Shown here one piece after another: positions 15,962 through 25,542 of a DNA stretch of 46,254 nucleotides. Position 1 is the stretch's first letter. Each line of letters begins with the position of its first letter. A program made the position numbers and the translations under genes. The stretch is taken from the NCBI GenBank assembly GCA_913063325.1, contig CAJXYE010000035.1, positions 1-46,254 of the forward strand, read 5' to 3'. The notes beneath the pieces were generated by a model that worked only from the letters and a program-made list of their open reading frames with translations, was not told the DNA's origin and ran no database searches. The stretch comes from an uncultured Colwellia sp. (GTDB lineage Bacteria; Pseudomonadota; Gammaproteobacteria; Enterobacterales; Alteromonadaceae).

Positions 15962-17287
15962 ATGTCACAACCCTCAGTAAATAAGAGCAGTTTCAATCAA
16001 CCTACTTGGCGTAATGCTCTAGCCGGGCTGCAAATGTTGTTTGTCGCTTTTGGCGCACTTGTTTTAATGCCATTAATTACTGGGTTAGACCCGAGTGTCG
16101 CATTATTTACTGCGGGTATTGGTACTATCTTGTTTCAATTTATCACCAAACAGCAAGTACCATTATTTTTGGCATCTTCCTTTGTCTTTATTGCGCCAAT
16201 AGCCTATTCAGTTCAAACGTGGGGCATTGCGGCTGCGATGGGCTCTTTATTCGTTACGGGTTTAGTTTATGTTCTGATAGCTGGCGTTGTTGCAGTCCGT
16301 GGCGCTGGTTTTTTACATAAGCTAATGCCTCCTGTGGTAACCGGTCCAATCATTATGGTTATCGGACTGAGTCTCGCGCCAATAGCAGTGAACATGGCAA
16401 TGGGTAAAACCGGTGATGGTGCGGCAGAACTCTTTCCTTATGCAGATTCTTTAATCGTTTCTATGTCAGCATTAATTACTACGCTGGTAGTAGCAACGTT
16501 AGGTAAAGGTATCTTTCGCTTAATTCCAATTATGGCTGGGGTAGTCGTTGGTTATACCATGGCGTCAGTGATGGGTATGGTGAGTACCGAAGCAATCGCG
16601 AACAGTGAGTGGTTTGCAATTCCTAACTTTGTAACACCTGAGTTTAATCTAGCTGCTATTCTTTTCATGTTACCTATAGCCATTGCACCAGCTATTGAAC
16701 ACGTGGGCGATATTATTGCGATTGGCAGCGTAACAGGTAAAGATTACACTAAAAACCCTGGTTTACATCGGACATTATTGGGTGATGGTTTAGCGACTTC
16801 TTTAGCATCGTTATTTGGTGGACCGCCAAATACTACCTACTCTGAAGTTACTGGTGCAGTGATGCTGACTAAAATGTTTAATCCTCGCATCATGCTTTGG
16901 GCTGCTGCCTTTGCTATTGGTTTGGCATTTGTTGCTAAGTTTGGTCTTGCACTGCAAACCATTCCTTCGCCAGTGATGGGCGGTATTTTGATCCTGCTTT
17001 TTGGCTCTATTGCCGGCGTAGGTATGAACATCCTAATCAAATCTCAAGTAGATCTTGCTGAGCAGCGTAATCTGGTAATCGTCTCAACTACGTTAGTTTT
17101 TGGTATTGGCGGCATGGCTATTGGAAATGATGACTTTAGTTTAACTGGTATCAGTTTATGTGGTTTAGTGGCCATTTTACTCAATGCTATTCTTCCACAA
17201 ACTAAGCTTGAAGACGAAAGTTTAGTACAAGAAGGAGCTATTGTTGAAGACATGGTTGAGCATGACAAGGGAAAAAAAACTAACTAA
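15962..17287 (+). CDS. uraA: Uracil permease
   Basis: A 441-residue inner-membrane uracil:proton symporter of the nucleobase-ascorbate (NCS2) family with about 14 spans. Visible family signatures are GLQMLFVAFGALVLMPLITGLDPSVALF near the N-terminus, VTGPIIMVIGLSLAP, the substrate-site segment AIAPAIEHVGDIIAIG with its conserved Glu, and FGGPPNTTYSEVTGAVMLTK. Length is close to E. coli UraA (429). AGGA precedes ATG 15962. Placed 70 bases after upp, so very likely the same transcript: UraA imports uracil that Upp traps as UMP. The charged acidic tail (EDESLVQEGAIVEDMVEHD) is slightly longer than usual. Confidence 0.96.
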   Translation: MSQPSVNKSSFNQPTWRNALAGLQMLFVAFGALVLMPLITGLDPSVALFTAGIGTILFQFITKQQVPLFLASSFVFIAPIAYSVQTWGIAAAMGSLFVTGLVYVLIAGVVAVRGAGFLHKLMPPVVTGPIIMVIGLSLAPIAVNMAMGKTGDGAAELFPYADSLIVSMSALITTLVVATLGKGIFRLIPIMAGVVVGYTMASVMGMVSTEAIANSEWFAIPNFVTPEFNLAAILFMLPIAIAPAIEHVGDIIAIGSVTGKDYTKNPGLHRTLLGDGLATSLASLFGGPPNTTYSEVTGAVMLTKMFNPRIMLWAAAFAIGLAFVAKFGLALQTIPSPVMGGILILLFGSIAGVGMNILIKSQVDLAEQRNLVIVSTTLVFGIGGMAIGNDDFSLTGISLCGLVAILLNAILPQTKLEDESLVQEGAIVEDMVEHDKGKKTN

Positions 17288-17562
17288 AGCAGGCATTGTT
17301 AATTGAACCGACTAAAGTCCTTTGGTGGTTATTTATCAACAAGGGGGGCTTTATTACTTAGATATTTGTATTTATCATGAGTCTTTATAAGCTGCATAGT
17401 AGAGCTTAGCTCCTAGATCTTGCTTCACGCTGGCGCGTATCCCACATTGTGGAATGTCATTTCATTATATTGATACATTGAACCACGACAATTCATGTAC
17501 TATGGATGAATATATCTTTCGCTAAATATAGCTTTGGCTAAATCTAAATTTGGGACTTAACA

Positions 17563-18003
17563 ATGAAATTAACAGTATATCTTTCTGGTGAAATTCATAC
17601 CGATTGGCGTGAAAAAATTATTCAAGGTTGCCAAGATAGTGACCTAGACATTGTATTTTCTTCTGCGGTTACCCATCACGAAGCAAGTGATAGCGCTGGT
17701 GATCACCTTGGCGCTGAAACAGAACAGTTTTGGCGTGATAATAAATCGGCAAAAGTGAATGCAATGCGAACCCAAACACTCATTGAACGTTGTGATCTTG
17801 CTATTATCCGTTTTGGTGATAAATATAAACAATGGAATGCCGCTTTTGATGCAGGTTATTGTGCTGCGCTTAACAAGCCTTATATAACCTTGCATGGTGA
17901 AGAGTTAATTCACCCGTTAAAAGAAGTTGATGCAAGTGCACAAGCTTGGGCCACCTCGGTTGAACAAGTGATAACTACATTAAAGTATATCAGTAGTAAC
18001 TAG
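17563..18003 (+). CDS. YtoQ-family protein
   Basis: A 146-residue protein matching the YtoQ family: MKLTVYLSGEIHTDWREKI at the start, AVTHHEASDSAGDHLG in the first third, and LIERCDLAIIRFGDKYKQWNAAFDAGYCAALNKPYITLH in the second half. This resembles the nucleoside 2-deoxyribosyltransferase-like Rossmann fold (YLSG...FD.GYAAALGKP), so a nucleotide or nucleoside substrate is possible, but no activity is established. A cytosolic protein with no signal. Start at ATG 17563, before LTVYLSGE. It stands alone between uraA and a urea transporter-like gene, both in the same direction, with gaps of 275 and 142 bases. Confidence 0.85.
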   Translation: MKLTVYLSGEIHTDWREKIIQGCQDSDLDIVFSSAVTHHEASDSAGDHLGAETEQFWRDNKSAKVNAMRTQTLIERCDLAIIRFGDKYKQWNAAFDAGYCAALNKPYITLHGEELIHPLKEVDASAQAWATSVEQVITTLKYISSN

Positions 18004-18145
18004 TTTTAAGCGTTAAACTCAATAGCCGCTACTAACGTGTAGTGGTTAGAGTATTACGCATAATAGCTCACTTCACCCCAGATTCTAGATTCAATTACTA
18101 CCTTCATTGCAATAGTAGATAGGAACTTATAGGTTATAAGTATTC

Positions 18146-19066
18146 ATGAATTATTCCTTTGAGCATTTTGCTAAAAGTATTTTAAGCAGCTCAGCTCAAG
18201 TAATGTTGCAAGCCAACCCTATCACGGGCCTTTTATTCTTAATTGGTATTGGCATAAACTCAATAACTATGTTGCTTGGCTGCTTACTGGCAATTTTATC
18301 AAGCTTAGTCACCGCTAAACTCTTCCAGTATGACTCTGAACCTATCAATAAAGGCACTTATAGCTTTAGTGCCGCATTGGTTGGTATCTCTGTATTTACC
18401 CTGCTACCACTTAGCTTTATCGTTTTTGTTTTAGTTATATTCGGTGGGGTATTATCGACACTGCTAATGCACTTTATGATCACTAAAATACCATCTATGC
18501 CAGCGTTAACGACACCTTTTATTCTTACAACTTGGATAATAGTACTGATTATTGATTACGCAGCGCTAGTCATTCCAAGTCTAGAAAATCAAACTGGGAG
18601 TGTAAATCTCGAGAGTATTATTACACCGGTTACCATGTCATTTATTGATTCATTGGGCGGCGCTTTTCGAGGGGTAGGGCAAGTTATGTTACAAGATAAC
18701 TGGCTTTCAGGTGCTGTGTTTTTTTGTGCACTGCTATTCAGTTCATATAAAACCGCTTTATGGGCAATTTTGGCTTCACTCACTGGTTTTGTTATTGCTA
18801 CCTGGTTAGGTTTTTCTCAAGAGAGAGCTGAGATGGGCCTTTATGGCTTTAATGCTTGTCTTATTGCTGTCACACTCATCGATCGCTACCCAAACAAATA
18901 CTGGCTTACCCTATTTGCTATTTTACTCTCTGTTTTGATTACCAGAGCTTTTGAAGAGGTAACTATTCCTGCATTAACAGCACCCTTTGTTATGACTATT
19001 TGGATTATCGTCGGGCTTGATAAATTAAGAGCTATTTTTGATAAAGAGGAAAGAGAGGTTGGCTAA
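18146..19066 (+). CDS. Urea transporter (UT/Yut family)
   Basis: A 306-residue membrane protein. It has the internal twofold repeat of urea channels: FAKSILSSSAQVMLQANPITGLLFLIGIG and later LGGAFRGVGQVMLQDNWLSGAVFF, each followed by a signature segment (KGTYSFSAALVGISVF and MGLYGFNACLIAVTL) and by PALTTPFILTTWI / PALTAPFVMTIWI. About ten spans. Such channels pass urea down its gradient, often to feed urease; no urease gene is in this window. Length matches bacterial urea transporters (about 300-340). It converges on panC, and a 13 bp hairpin lies between them. Confidence 0.88.
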   Translation: MNYSFEHFAKSILSSSAQVMLQANPITGLLFLIGIGINSITMLLGCLLAILSSLVTAKLFQYDSEPINKGTYSFSAALVGISVFTLLPLSFIVFVLVIFGGVLSTLLMHFMITKIPSMPALTTPFILTTWIIVLIIDYAALVIPSLENQTGSVNLESIITPVTMSFIDSLGGAFRGVGQVMLQDNWLSGAVFFCALLFSSYKTALWAILASLTGFVIATWLGFSQERAEMGLYGFNACLIAVTLIDRYPNKYWLTLFAILLSVLITRAFEEVTIPALTAPFVMTIWIIVGLDKLRAIFDKEEREVG

Positions 19067-19070
19067 GAGT

Positions 19071-19107
19071 AACATACCTGTCGACAGACAATGACGACAG
19101 GTATGTT
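19071..19107. terminator. Hairpin between convergent urea transporter and panC genes
   Basis: AACATACCTGTCG (19071-19083) and CGACAGGTATGTT (19095-19107) form a perfect 13 bp stem with an 11-base loop, right after the transporter stop. It has no T-run on either side, so termination in both directions is likely but the signal is not a standard intrinsic terminator. Confidence 0.65.
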
Positions 19108-19116
19108 GATGCTAGG

Positions 19117-19983
19117 CTAGGCTAGGCTTACTTGCAAGTTATCAATTAAGCGCGCTTTTCCGCAATGTGCAGCCGCTAAAATAACTAATTGGGTGTCATC
19201 TTCGCTGGCAGGTTGTAAGGTTTTTGCATGACAGACATGGAGGTAGTCAGTGTGTAAACCCGCATGATTAATTGCTTTTGCTGCTTGTCTAGCTAAACCA
19301 ATAAAGTCAATGCTGTCACTTTTAGCAAAACCGATACTAATTTGATCTGCAAGCCATTGCAGGTTTTGTTGTAAAACTGGTGCCGCCTCTTTCTCGTCCG
19401 CAGTTAAATAACCATTTCGAGAACTTAGTGCTAAGCCACTTTCTTCTCTACTGGTTGCTACTGGTACTATAGTGATGGGCATCGACAAGTCTTCAACCAT
19501 CGTTTGGATCACTTGTACTTGCTGATAATCTTTTAAACCAAAACAAGCTACGTCTGGCTGTACTAGGTTAAATAATTTGCAGACTACCGTAGCAACACCG
19601 CGAAAGTGACCAGGGCGACTTTCACCACAATATCCATCAGAGACATTAGGTACTTCAACAAAACTTTGTTTAGTGAGACCTTTTGGGTAAATAATGTCAG
19701 GTGTTGGTGTAAAGAGTAAATCAGTGCCTGCAGCCGTTAATTTTTGCTGGTCATCACTCATGGTACGCGGATAGTTATCAATATCTTCATTGACACCAAA
19801 TTGCATAGGGTTAACAAAGATACTGGCAACTATCTTATCTGCATGTTTGTGTGCTTCATCCACTAACGAAATATGACCGGCATGTAAGTTACCCATAGTA
19901 GGTACAAATGCAACGGTTAAACCTTGCTGGCGCCACGCTTTTACTTGCGCGCGTAATTCACTAATTTGACTGACTGTTTTCAT
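19117..19983 (-). CDS. panC: Pantothenate synthetase
   Basis: A 288-residue ATP-dependent ligase that joins pantoate and beta-alanine to form pantothenate (vitamin B5), the step before coenzyme A synthesis. The nucleotide-binding HIGH-type motif is seen in [19 protein letters not shown]; other signatures are [41 protein letters not shown] and the KMSKS-like [13 protein letters not shown]. Length matches E. coli PanC (283). It is 46 bases downstream of panB in the folK-panB-panC cluster. The last codons run through a TAGGC tandem repeat that extends past the stop. Confidence 0.97.
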   Translation of the reverse strand: MKTVSQISELRAQVKAWRQQGLTVAFVPTMGNLHAGHISLVDEAHKHADKIVASIFVNPMQFGVNEDIDNYPRTMSDDQQKLTAAGTDLLFTPTPDIIYPKGLTKQSFVEVPNVSDGYCGESRPGHFRGVATVVCKLFNLVQPDVACFGLKDYQQVQVIQTMVEDLSMPITIVPVATSREESGLALSSRNGYLTADEKEAAPVLQQNLQWLADQISIGFAKSDSIDFIGLARQAAKAINHAGLHTDYLHVCHAKTLQPASEDDTQLVILAAAHCGKARLIDNLQVSLA

Positions 19984-20029
19984 AAATTTATCTTGTTGTT
20001 ATTTTTTATAATTGTTTATTGCTCGGCTG

Positions 20030-20824
20030 TTACTTAAATATATGCTCATCGCCGGGAAAGTTACCTTGACTGACTTCACTGATATAAAGCTCAATTGCTT
20101 TTTTAATATCACCAGTGTCTTTTAAGAAGTTACGTGAAAACTTAGGCATATAATTACAAGCAATACCTAAGGCGTCGTGCATAACTAAAATTTGTCCATC
20201 GGTATCTTTACCAGCACCTATACCAATGGTTGGAATGGTAAGTGCTTTAGTGATAGCTTTACCTAAAGTCGCTGGAATACATTCAAGTACTAATAATTGA
20301 GCACCGGCCGCTTCGAGGGCTTTTGCATCAGCGATCATCTGTTCGGCTTTATCACCGTCACGGCCTTGTACTTTAAAGCCGCCAAAAATATTGACAGATT
20401 GTGGTGTTAAACCTAAATGTGCGCATACAGGAATACCACGTTCAACCAGTGCTGAGATGGTGTCATTAAGCCAAGCACCACCTTCCATTTTTACCATACT
20501 TGCGCCTGCTTGCATTAATAGTGCTGCGTTAGCTAAAGCTTGCTCTTGAGTGGCATAACTCATAAAAGGCATATCGGCGATAATAAGAGTCTCTTCAACA
20601 CCACGTTTAACGCACCGTGTATGATAAGCCATATCTTCGATAGTTACCGGCAGTGTGCTGTCTTCGCCTTGTAATACCATGCCTAAAGAGTCGCCAATAA
20701 GTATGGCGTGTATGCCTGCTTGGTCAAAAAGTTTTGCGAAACTGGCATCATAGGCGGTAATTGTTGATATTTTTTCGCCTTGCTGTTTCATGTTAAGCAA
20801 GCTTGCGGTGGTGATTTTAGCCAT
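20030..20824 (-). CDS. panB: 3-methyl-2-oxobutanoate hydroxymethyltransferase
   Basis: A 264-residue TIM-barrel enzyme that transfers a hydroxymethyl group from methylenetetrahydrofolate to alpha-ketoisovalerate to give ketopantoate. Visible motifs are [16 protein letters not shown], the metal-binding [38 protein letters not shown] and [18 protein letters not shown]. Length equals E. coli PanB (264). It stands between folK (75 bases upstream) and panC. Its substrate folate depends on the FolK product, so the cluster links folate and pantothenate synthesis. Confidence 0.97.
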   Translation of the reverse strand: MAKITTASLLNMKQQGEKISTITAYDASFAKLFDQAGIHAILIGDSLGMVLQGEDSTLPVTIEDMAYHTRCVKRGVEETLIIADMPFMSYATQEQALANAALLMQAGASMVKMEGGAWLNDTISALVERGIPVCAHLGLTPQSVNIFGGFKVQGRDGDKAEQMIADAKALEAAGAQLLVLECIPATLGKAITKALTIPTIGIGAGKDTDGQILVMHDALGIACNYMPKFSRNFLKDTGDIKKAIELYISEVSQGNFPGDEHIFK

Positions 20825-20898
20825 GACTTTTCCGAATAGGTTAATTAGCAGTAGTTCTAATGATTATTATAGTGTTAGGGGAGTGATTTTAATATTTA

Positions 20899-21399
20899 TT
20901 ATTTTAATAGTGGTAATTTTACAATACCATTATTGTCTATTTCATTAGCAAGTAAGCTGACTGGTGTACCGTCTGGTAAAAGTAAATCAGACGCAATATC
21001 AGCTAACGGAAGTAAAACAAACTCGCGTACTTTCATGCCATAGTGAGGCACCGTTAAGCGCTCATTTTCTATAGTTTCATTACCATATAGTAAAATGTCA
21101 CAATCGAGAATTCGTGCGCCCCAACGGTTATCTTTTCGTACACGACCTGCTGTATTTTCTATTGCTTGTAAAGCGTCTAACAATTGTAGTGCAGACAAAC
21201 GGGTCTCTAGGGCAATTACTGCATTGATGTAATCATCTTGATCTTGAGGACCCATAGGTTTACTCAAATACAATGGTGAAAACGCAACAACCCGACTTGC
21301 TGAAATACTGGCTATTTCGTTAGCTGCTTTGCTTACTTGCATACGCGGGCCAGATAAGTTGCTACCTAGACCAATGTAAGCCGTTACTTTGTTTTGCAT
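20899..21399 (-). CDS. folK: HPPK, 6-hydroxymethyl-dihydropterin pyrophosphokinase
   Basis: A 166-residue enzyme that moves pyrophosphate from ATP to 6-hydroxymethyl-7,8-dihydropterin in folate synthesis. AYIGLGSNLSGP is the N-terminal signature; ENTAGRVRKDNRWGARILDCDILLYG is the family motif with the two Mg-binding Asp residues (D-C-D), and LTVPHYGMKVREFVLLPLADI completes the site. Length is close to E. coli FolK (159). It starts ten bases after the pcnB stop, so the two are almost certainly co-transcribed. Confidence 0.96.
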   Translation of the reverse strand: MQNKVTAYIGLGSNLSGPRMQVSKAANEIASISASRVVAFSPLYLSKPMGPQDQDDYINAVIALETRLSALQLLDALQAIENTAGRVRKDNRWGARILDCDILLYGNETIENERLTVPHYGMKVREFVLLPLADIASDLLLPDGTPVSLLANEIDNNGIVKLPLLK

Positions 21400-21409
21400 C
21401 GGCTTGCCG

Positions 21410-22885
21410 TTATGATTCAGTTGGCTTTGCAGCAGGTTTACGACGTTTTTTTGGCGTACGTCGCTTTGACCCTTGTGGCGATTTAACGCCTTTGATCATT
21501 TGAAGACGAGCCTCGTTTGACACTTCTTGAAAGTCTGTCCACCAGTGTGCTAATTCTTTAAGCTCATCTGTATCTTCAATTTGTGCACGTAATAACAAGA
21601 AGTCATAACCGGCTCTAAATTTAGGATGTTCAAACGTTTTAAAAGCACGTTTTCCTTCGCGGCGGTTTAACTTATCCTGCAGTATCCAAATATCCTTAAT
21701 AACAGATTGAAAACGTTTAGGAATGGCAATGCTGCGTTGTTGCTCAGGCATTATTTCATTGAGAGCAGCAAAGAAGATATCTTGTGGTGTAAGCTGTGTC
21801 GTCACTTTAATTTGCTGTATATGTTTTTGTAATGGATACCAAAGCATGGCAGCAAATAAAAATGCGGGTGTTACTCTTTGGTCATTGTTTATACGTTTGT
21901 CAGTGTTTTCCATTGACAGCATAATAAAGTCTAACAAAAATCGTTGTTCGTCTGATTTATCATTAAGCGCTTGATCAACGGCAGGGAAGAAATAGCCAAA
22001 AAGATTATAGCTACGTAGTTGCTCAAAATTCGCGACAGCTTTACCCGAGATGAACATCTTTAAGAATTCTTCAAACAAGCGAGCCGCTGGAATATTAGCC
22101 ATTAACGAAGATAGTTCTTTAATTGGCGCTTTAGTCCCATCACTTATTTTCATATCGAGCTTAGTGGCAAAACGAATCGCGCGTAACATTCTTACCGGAT
22201 CTTCACGGTAACGTGTTTCAGGATCACCAATTAAACGAATGACTTTATCGTTTACATCTTGAACGCCATTCGCAAAATCATACACTTTAAAGTCTTTAGC
22301 TGAATAGTAGAGTGCATTGATAGTAAAATCTCTGCGCTCGGCATCTTCATCTATACTGCCGTAAATATTGTCACGCAATAACATACCATCTTCGCTTTGC
22401 TTAGATGTTTTCTTACAGTTTTTTTCTTGGTCAGTTGCATTGTCATGATGACCTCTAAAAGTAGCAACTTCGATTATTTCACGACCAAAAACAATATGCG
22501 CTAAACGAAAGCGTCGACCGATCAAGCGACAATTTCTAAATAAAGCTTTAATCTCATCTGGCGTTGCATTCGTTGCAATATCAAAATCTTTAGGCTCGAA
22601 GCCTAATAAAATATCACGAACGCCACCACCAACAAGGTAGGCATCAAAGCCGCCTTTATTTAAACGGTATAATACTTTGAGTGCATTTGGGCTAAGTAAT
22701 TTACGTGATACTGGGTGCTGATCTCGGGAGAAAACCAATGGATTGTCAAAGGATGCAGTGGCAACACTAGTATTGCTACTGGTGCTTTTTTTAGCGCTCT
22801 TTTTAGGGGTCGTTTTAGCGATAGTTTTACTCACTTTTTTGGAGAAAACTCTTTTGCATAAATTAATAACGCTTTTGATAGTCAC
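21410..22885 (-). CDS. pcnB: Poly(A) polymerase I
   Basis: A 491-residue class II nucleotidyltransferase that adds 3' poly(A) tails to RNA and promotes decay. The catalytic core has YLVGGGVRDILLGFEPKDFDIATNATPDEIKALFRNCRLIGRRFRLAHI, with the acidic DFD pair. The RNA-binding neck has DFTINALYY and YREDPVRMLRAIRFATKLD. The C-terminal tail (GSKRRTPKKRRKPAAKP) is very basic, as in other PcnB proteins. The N-terminal 45 residues are Lys/Ser/Thr rich (KTTPKKSAKKSTSSN) and low complexity. The length is somewhat above E. coli PcnB (465), so a later start is possible; family members often use poor starts, which limits expression. It follows gluQRS in most relatives; here an SDR gene intervenes. Confidence 0.93.
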   Translation of the reverse strand: MTIKSVINLCKRVFSKKVSKTIAKTTPKKSAKKSTSSNTSVATASFDNPLVFSRDQHPVSRKLLSPNALKVLYRLNKGGFDAYLVGGGVRDILLGFEPKDFDIATNATPDEIKALFRNCRLIGRRFRLAHIVFGREIIEVATFRGHHDNATDQEKNCKKTSKQSEDGMLLRDNIYGSIDEDAERRDFTINALYYSAKDFKVYDFANGVQDVNDKVIRLIGDPETRYREDPVRMLRAIRFATKLDMKISDGTKAPIKELSSLMANIPAARLFEEFLKMFISGKAVANFEQLRSYNLFGYFFPAVDQALNDKSDEQRFLLDFIMLSMENTDKRINNDQRVTPAFLFAAMLWYPLQKHIQQIKVTTQLTPQDIFFAALNEIMPEQQRSIAIPKRFQSVIKDIWILQDKLNRREGKRAFKTFEHPKFRAGYDFLLLRAQIEDTDELKELAHWWTDFQEVSNEARLQMIKGVKSPQGSKRRTPKKRRKPAAKPTES

Positions 22886-23055
22886 AGGCCTTTAAGACAG
22901 ACATAAAATAGTGGCGCAATGATATAACAGTGGAGGGCAAAAGAGAATAACAGACGGGATAATTAGCATGAAAAAACAGCAAAAAAGGCTAGAGAAAGCA
23001 CCATAAGAAGTAAAGCTCATGTTTCTTTCTCTATACCTATTTATTTATACTGCAG

Positions 23056-23748
23056 CTACCAAGGCAATGTTTCGCCATTTGAGTGCTTAAATACACCGGA
23101 GTCAGCCATGGTTAAGTTATCCATTAGGGTGATTAAGCGCTCTGCCGCTTCGCTGGCGCTGATGTCACCATTACTTAATATTCCGTTACTATTTACCATC
23201 TCTGTTTGCACATAACCTGGGTGATAAATGCCAACAGATATATTTTCATCACTGAGGTCTCTTGCCAATGATACCGCCGCGATATTTAGCGCAGCTTTGG
23301 ACATACGATAACCATATCTGCCACCCGAAGTATTATCGGTAACAGAGCCCATTCTTGAAGTGATTAAGGCAATTTTGCTACCTGACGATAAATTTTCGAG
23401 TAAAGCATGGCTTAAAAATAAAGGGGCAACAGCATTAACATTAAATTGCTCAATAATGGTTTCTTGGTTTAAATCACTCAATTGCTCGTCACGTAAAATA
23501 CCGGCGTTATTGATTAATAAGTCAATGGCAATACCGTTAAGTGCCGATACGGCTTTATCAATACCCGCTTGGGTGGCAACATCAATTTGTTCTACCACGT
23601 TTACACTAAGCGCATCTAGATCCTTAGAGCTTTGACGACAAAGTGCATAAACGGTATCGCCACGTTTTTTACAGATACTTGCCATGGCATAACCGATACC
23701 ACGATTGGCGCCAGTAATTACAACAGTTTTATGTGTGTTAGTAGACAT
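23056..23748 (-). CDS. Short-chain dehydrogenase/reductase
   Basis: A 230-residue SDR with a Rossmann fold. The cofactor motif TGANRGIG is at residues 12-19, NNAG near 80, a Ser-containing LITSRMGSV near 130, and the catalytic YRMSK (Tyr-x3-Lys) near 147-151, followed by YHPGYVQTEM. CR after the second strand suggests NADP preference (inferred). It resembles C-factor/CsgA-like single-domain reductases; the substrate is unknown. The gene sits between gluQRS and pcnB, which are neighbours in many relatives, and has its own gaps of 83 and 170 bases, so it may be an independent insertion into the cluster. Confidence 0.88.
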   Translation of the reverse strand: MSTNTHKTVVITGANRGIGYAMASICKKRGDTVYALCRQSSKDLDALSVNVVEQIDVATQAGIDKAVSALNGIAIDLLINNAGILRDEQLSDLNQETIIEQFNVNAVAPLFLSHALLENLSSGSKIALITSRMGSVTDNTSGGRYGYRMSKAALNIAAVSLARDLSDENISVGIYHPGYVQTEMVNSNGILSNGDISASEAAERLITLMDNLTMADSGVFKHSNGETLPW

Positions 23749-23831
23749 AATATTTCCTTTATTAAATGGTTTTTCAGTGGTTCACTTCTATTATTTAATA
23801 CTAAGTGATTTAAGCTATGGAATAGTTATGC

Positions 23832-24779
23832 TTAATCAATATTTATTTCAACGGTATTAGGTACAAGGCTACGCTGCCAGTGATTAATAGCCCATTGAAT
23901 TATCTCTTCAACGCTAGCGCTTGTTAATTCAGCTACTGGTGATTGACCTAAAAATTTTAGTGCAGCAATAAGCGCTGGCTGTGGTTTATCGTTATCAATC
24001 GCTGGCGCTTTGTTTTGCTTGCTAAGTTTATAACCATCACTCGTTATTGCTAAGGGAATATGACCGAATAAAGGTGTATTACATTTCAAAAAACTATTGT
24101 TTAAGGTTTGAAACAGAGTCAGTTGTCTGGCTGTTGGCTCGAGTAAATCACACCCCCGAACAACATGGGTAATACCCTGTGCAATATCATCAGCAACTAC
24201 GGCAAGCTGGTAGGCGAATAAGCCGTCTTTTCGGTGAATGATAAAGTCTTCATTTGCTAATGCCTGATCGCAAACTACACTGCCTTGAAAAATATCATCA
24301 AATTGATGTAAACCGTAGTGGTTAACAAGCCTTATAGCGCTGTTTTTTTCGGGATGATTAACTCTGCGACAATGACCTTGATAGATGCCACCAATACTTT
24401 TGATTTGTGCTCGAGTACATTGGCAAAAATAGCTAAGTTCTTGTTGTGCTAGATTAGCTAGAATATCACGGTAGTATTGAGATTGATCACTTTGATATAG
24501 CTCGGTTTCATCCCAATGTAAGCCATAAGCTTCAAGCGATGTTAATATTGCGGTGCTAGCGCCTTGTTGCTCGCGAGGAGGGTCTATATCTTCAATACGG
24601 ATTAACCATTTACCTTGTTGGCCATTATCGTTAATAAACGATTTAGCATCAAGAAAACTGGCAAGCGCAGATATTAGGGAACCAAAATGGAGTAAGCCTG
24701 AAGGGGATGGAGCAAAGCGACCACGGTATTGAGAAGCCTGCTTAGGCTCCTGTGGTCGCTTGATATGCAAGTTTTGCAT
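23832..24779 (-). CDS. gluQRS: Glutamyl-queuosine tRNA(Asp) synthetase
   Basis: A 315-residue paralogue of the glutamyl-tRNA synthetase catalytic domain that lacks the anticodon-binding domain. It loads Glu onto the queuosine base of tRNA-Asp. The HIGH-like motif is GRFAPSPSGLLHFGSL; IEDIDPPREQQGA binds the substrate; Cys residues in YFCQCTRAQI with GHCRR form the zinc site, and KLSKQNKAPAI is the KMSKS-like loop. Length matches E. coli GluQ-RS (about 300). It lies 41 bases after dksA, the normal partner; translation of the two is linked in many proteobacteria. Confidence 0.96.
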   Translation of the reverse strand: MQNLHIKRPQEPKQASQYRGRFAPSPSGLLHFGSLISALASFLDAKSFINDNGQQGKWLIRIEDIDPPREQQGASTAILTSLEAYGLHWDETELYQSDQSQYYRDILANLAQQELSYFCQCTRAQIKSIGGIYQGHCRRVNHPEKNSAIRLVNHYGLHQFDDIFQGSVVCDQALANEDFIIHRKDGLFAYQLAVVADDIAQGITHVVRGCDLLEPTARQLTLFQTLNNSFLKCNTPLFGHIPLAITSDGYKLSKQNKAPAIDNDKPQPALIAALKFLGQSPVAELTSASVEEIIQWAINHWQRSLVPNTVEINID

Positions 24780-24820
24780 GTAAACTATGTCTAGTTACAA
24801 GTGGCTAAGATTAGCTACTT

Positions 24821-25267
24821 TTAGCCAGCCATTTGACGTTCTTTAATTTCAGCTAACGTTTTACATTCAATACAAAGATCTGCAGTAGGACGGGCTTCTA
24901 AACGACGAATACCAATCTCTATACCGCAAGACTTACAAAAACCAAAATCGTCATCTTCGATTAACTGTAAGGTTTTTTCAATTTTCTTGATCAGTTTACG
25001 CTCACGGTCTCGTGTACGTAGTTCAAGACTAAACTCTTCTTCTTGAGCTGCTCTATCCACAGGATCTGGAAAGTTTGCTGCTTCATCCTGCATATGCGAT
25101 ACGGTACGATCAACTTCTTCACGTAACTGTAAGCGCCAAGCATCTAAAATTTTCTTAAAATGCTCTTGTTGAGGTTCTTCCATGTACTCTTCGCCAGCTT
25201 TTTCTTGATATGGCGCAACGCCTGCTAAGGCAAGGATACCTAGTGGCTTGTGTTTAGTTGTTGGCAT
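24821..25267 (-). CDS. dksA: RNA polymerase-binding transcription factor DksA
   Basis: A 148-residue factor that enters the secondary channel of RNA polymerase and, with ppGpp, controls rRNA and amino acid promoters. The start is taken at ATG 25267 ([16 protein letters not shown]), which has GGGAGA upstream; the frame extends 10 codons further but without a site. The coiled coil ([23 protein letters not shown], then [25 protein letters not shown]) has the conserved Asp-x2-Asp-x-Ala tip (DPVDRA). The zinc finger is C-x2-C...C-x2-C in [16 protein letters not shown] and DLCIECKTL. Length matches E. coli (151). Confidence 0.97.
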   Translation of the reverse strand: MPTTKHKPLGILALAGVAPYQEKAGEEYMEEPQQEHFKKILDAWRLQLREEVDRTVSHMQDEAANFPDPVDRAAQEEEFSLELRTRDRERKLIKKIEKTLQLIEDDDFGFCKSCGIEIGIRRLEARPTADLCIECKTLAEIKERQMAG

Positions 25268-25542
25268 GCTTAATTCTCCCAATGCTACATAGACCAAGGC
25301 AATTTAATAATATATCACGTTTTGAGTGATAGAGTGCCTTTGTTGTAAGTGCCAATATGTTATATATGACCCGATGATGCAGGACTATATTGTGTCGCAC
25401 ATGATAAAAATCAACAGATTAGCTAAAATAAATATTTTTATGTAATATTATCAACTAGTTAATGGTGATGATAACTTTTATTCTATTCTTTAAAAATTTT
25501 GAGCAAGCTTTTTTAGCAAGTTTTACTAGGTCTAGTCAATCT

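Noticed and set aside
18146..19066. Part of a urease locus
   Set aside because: No urease structural or accessory gene lies in the window.
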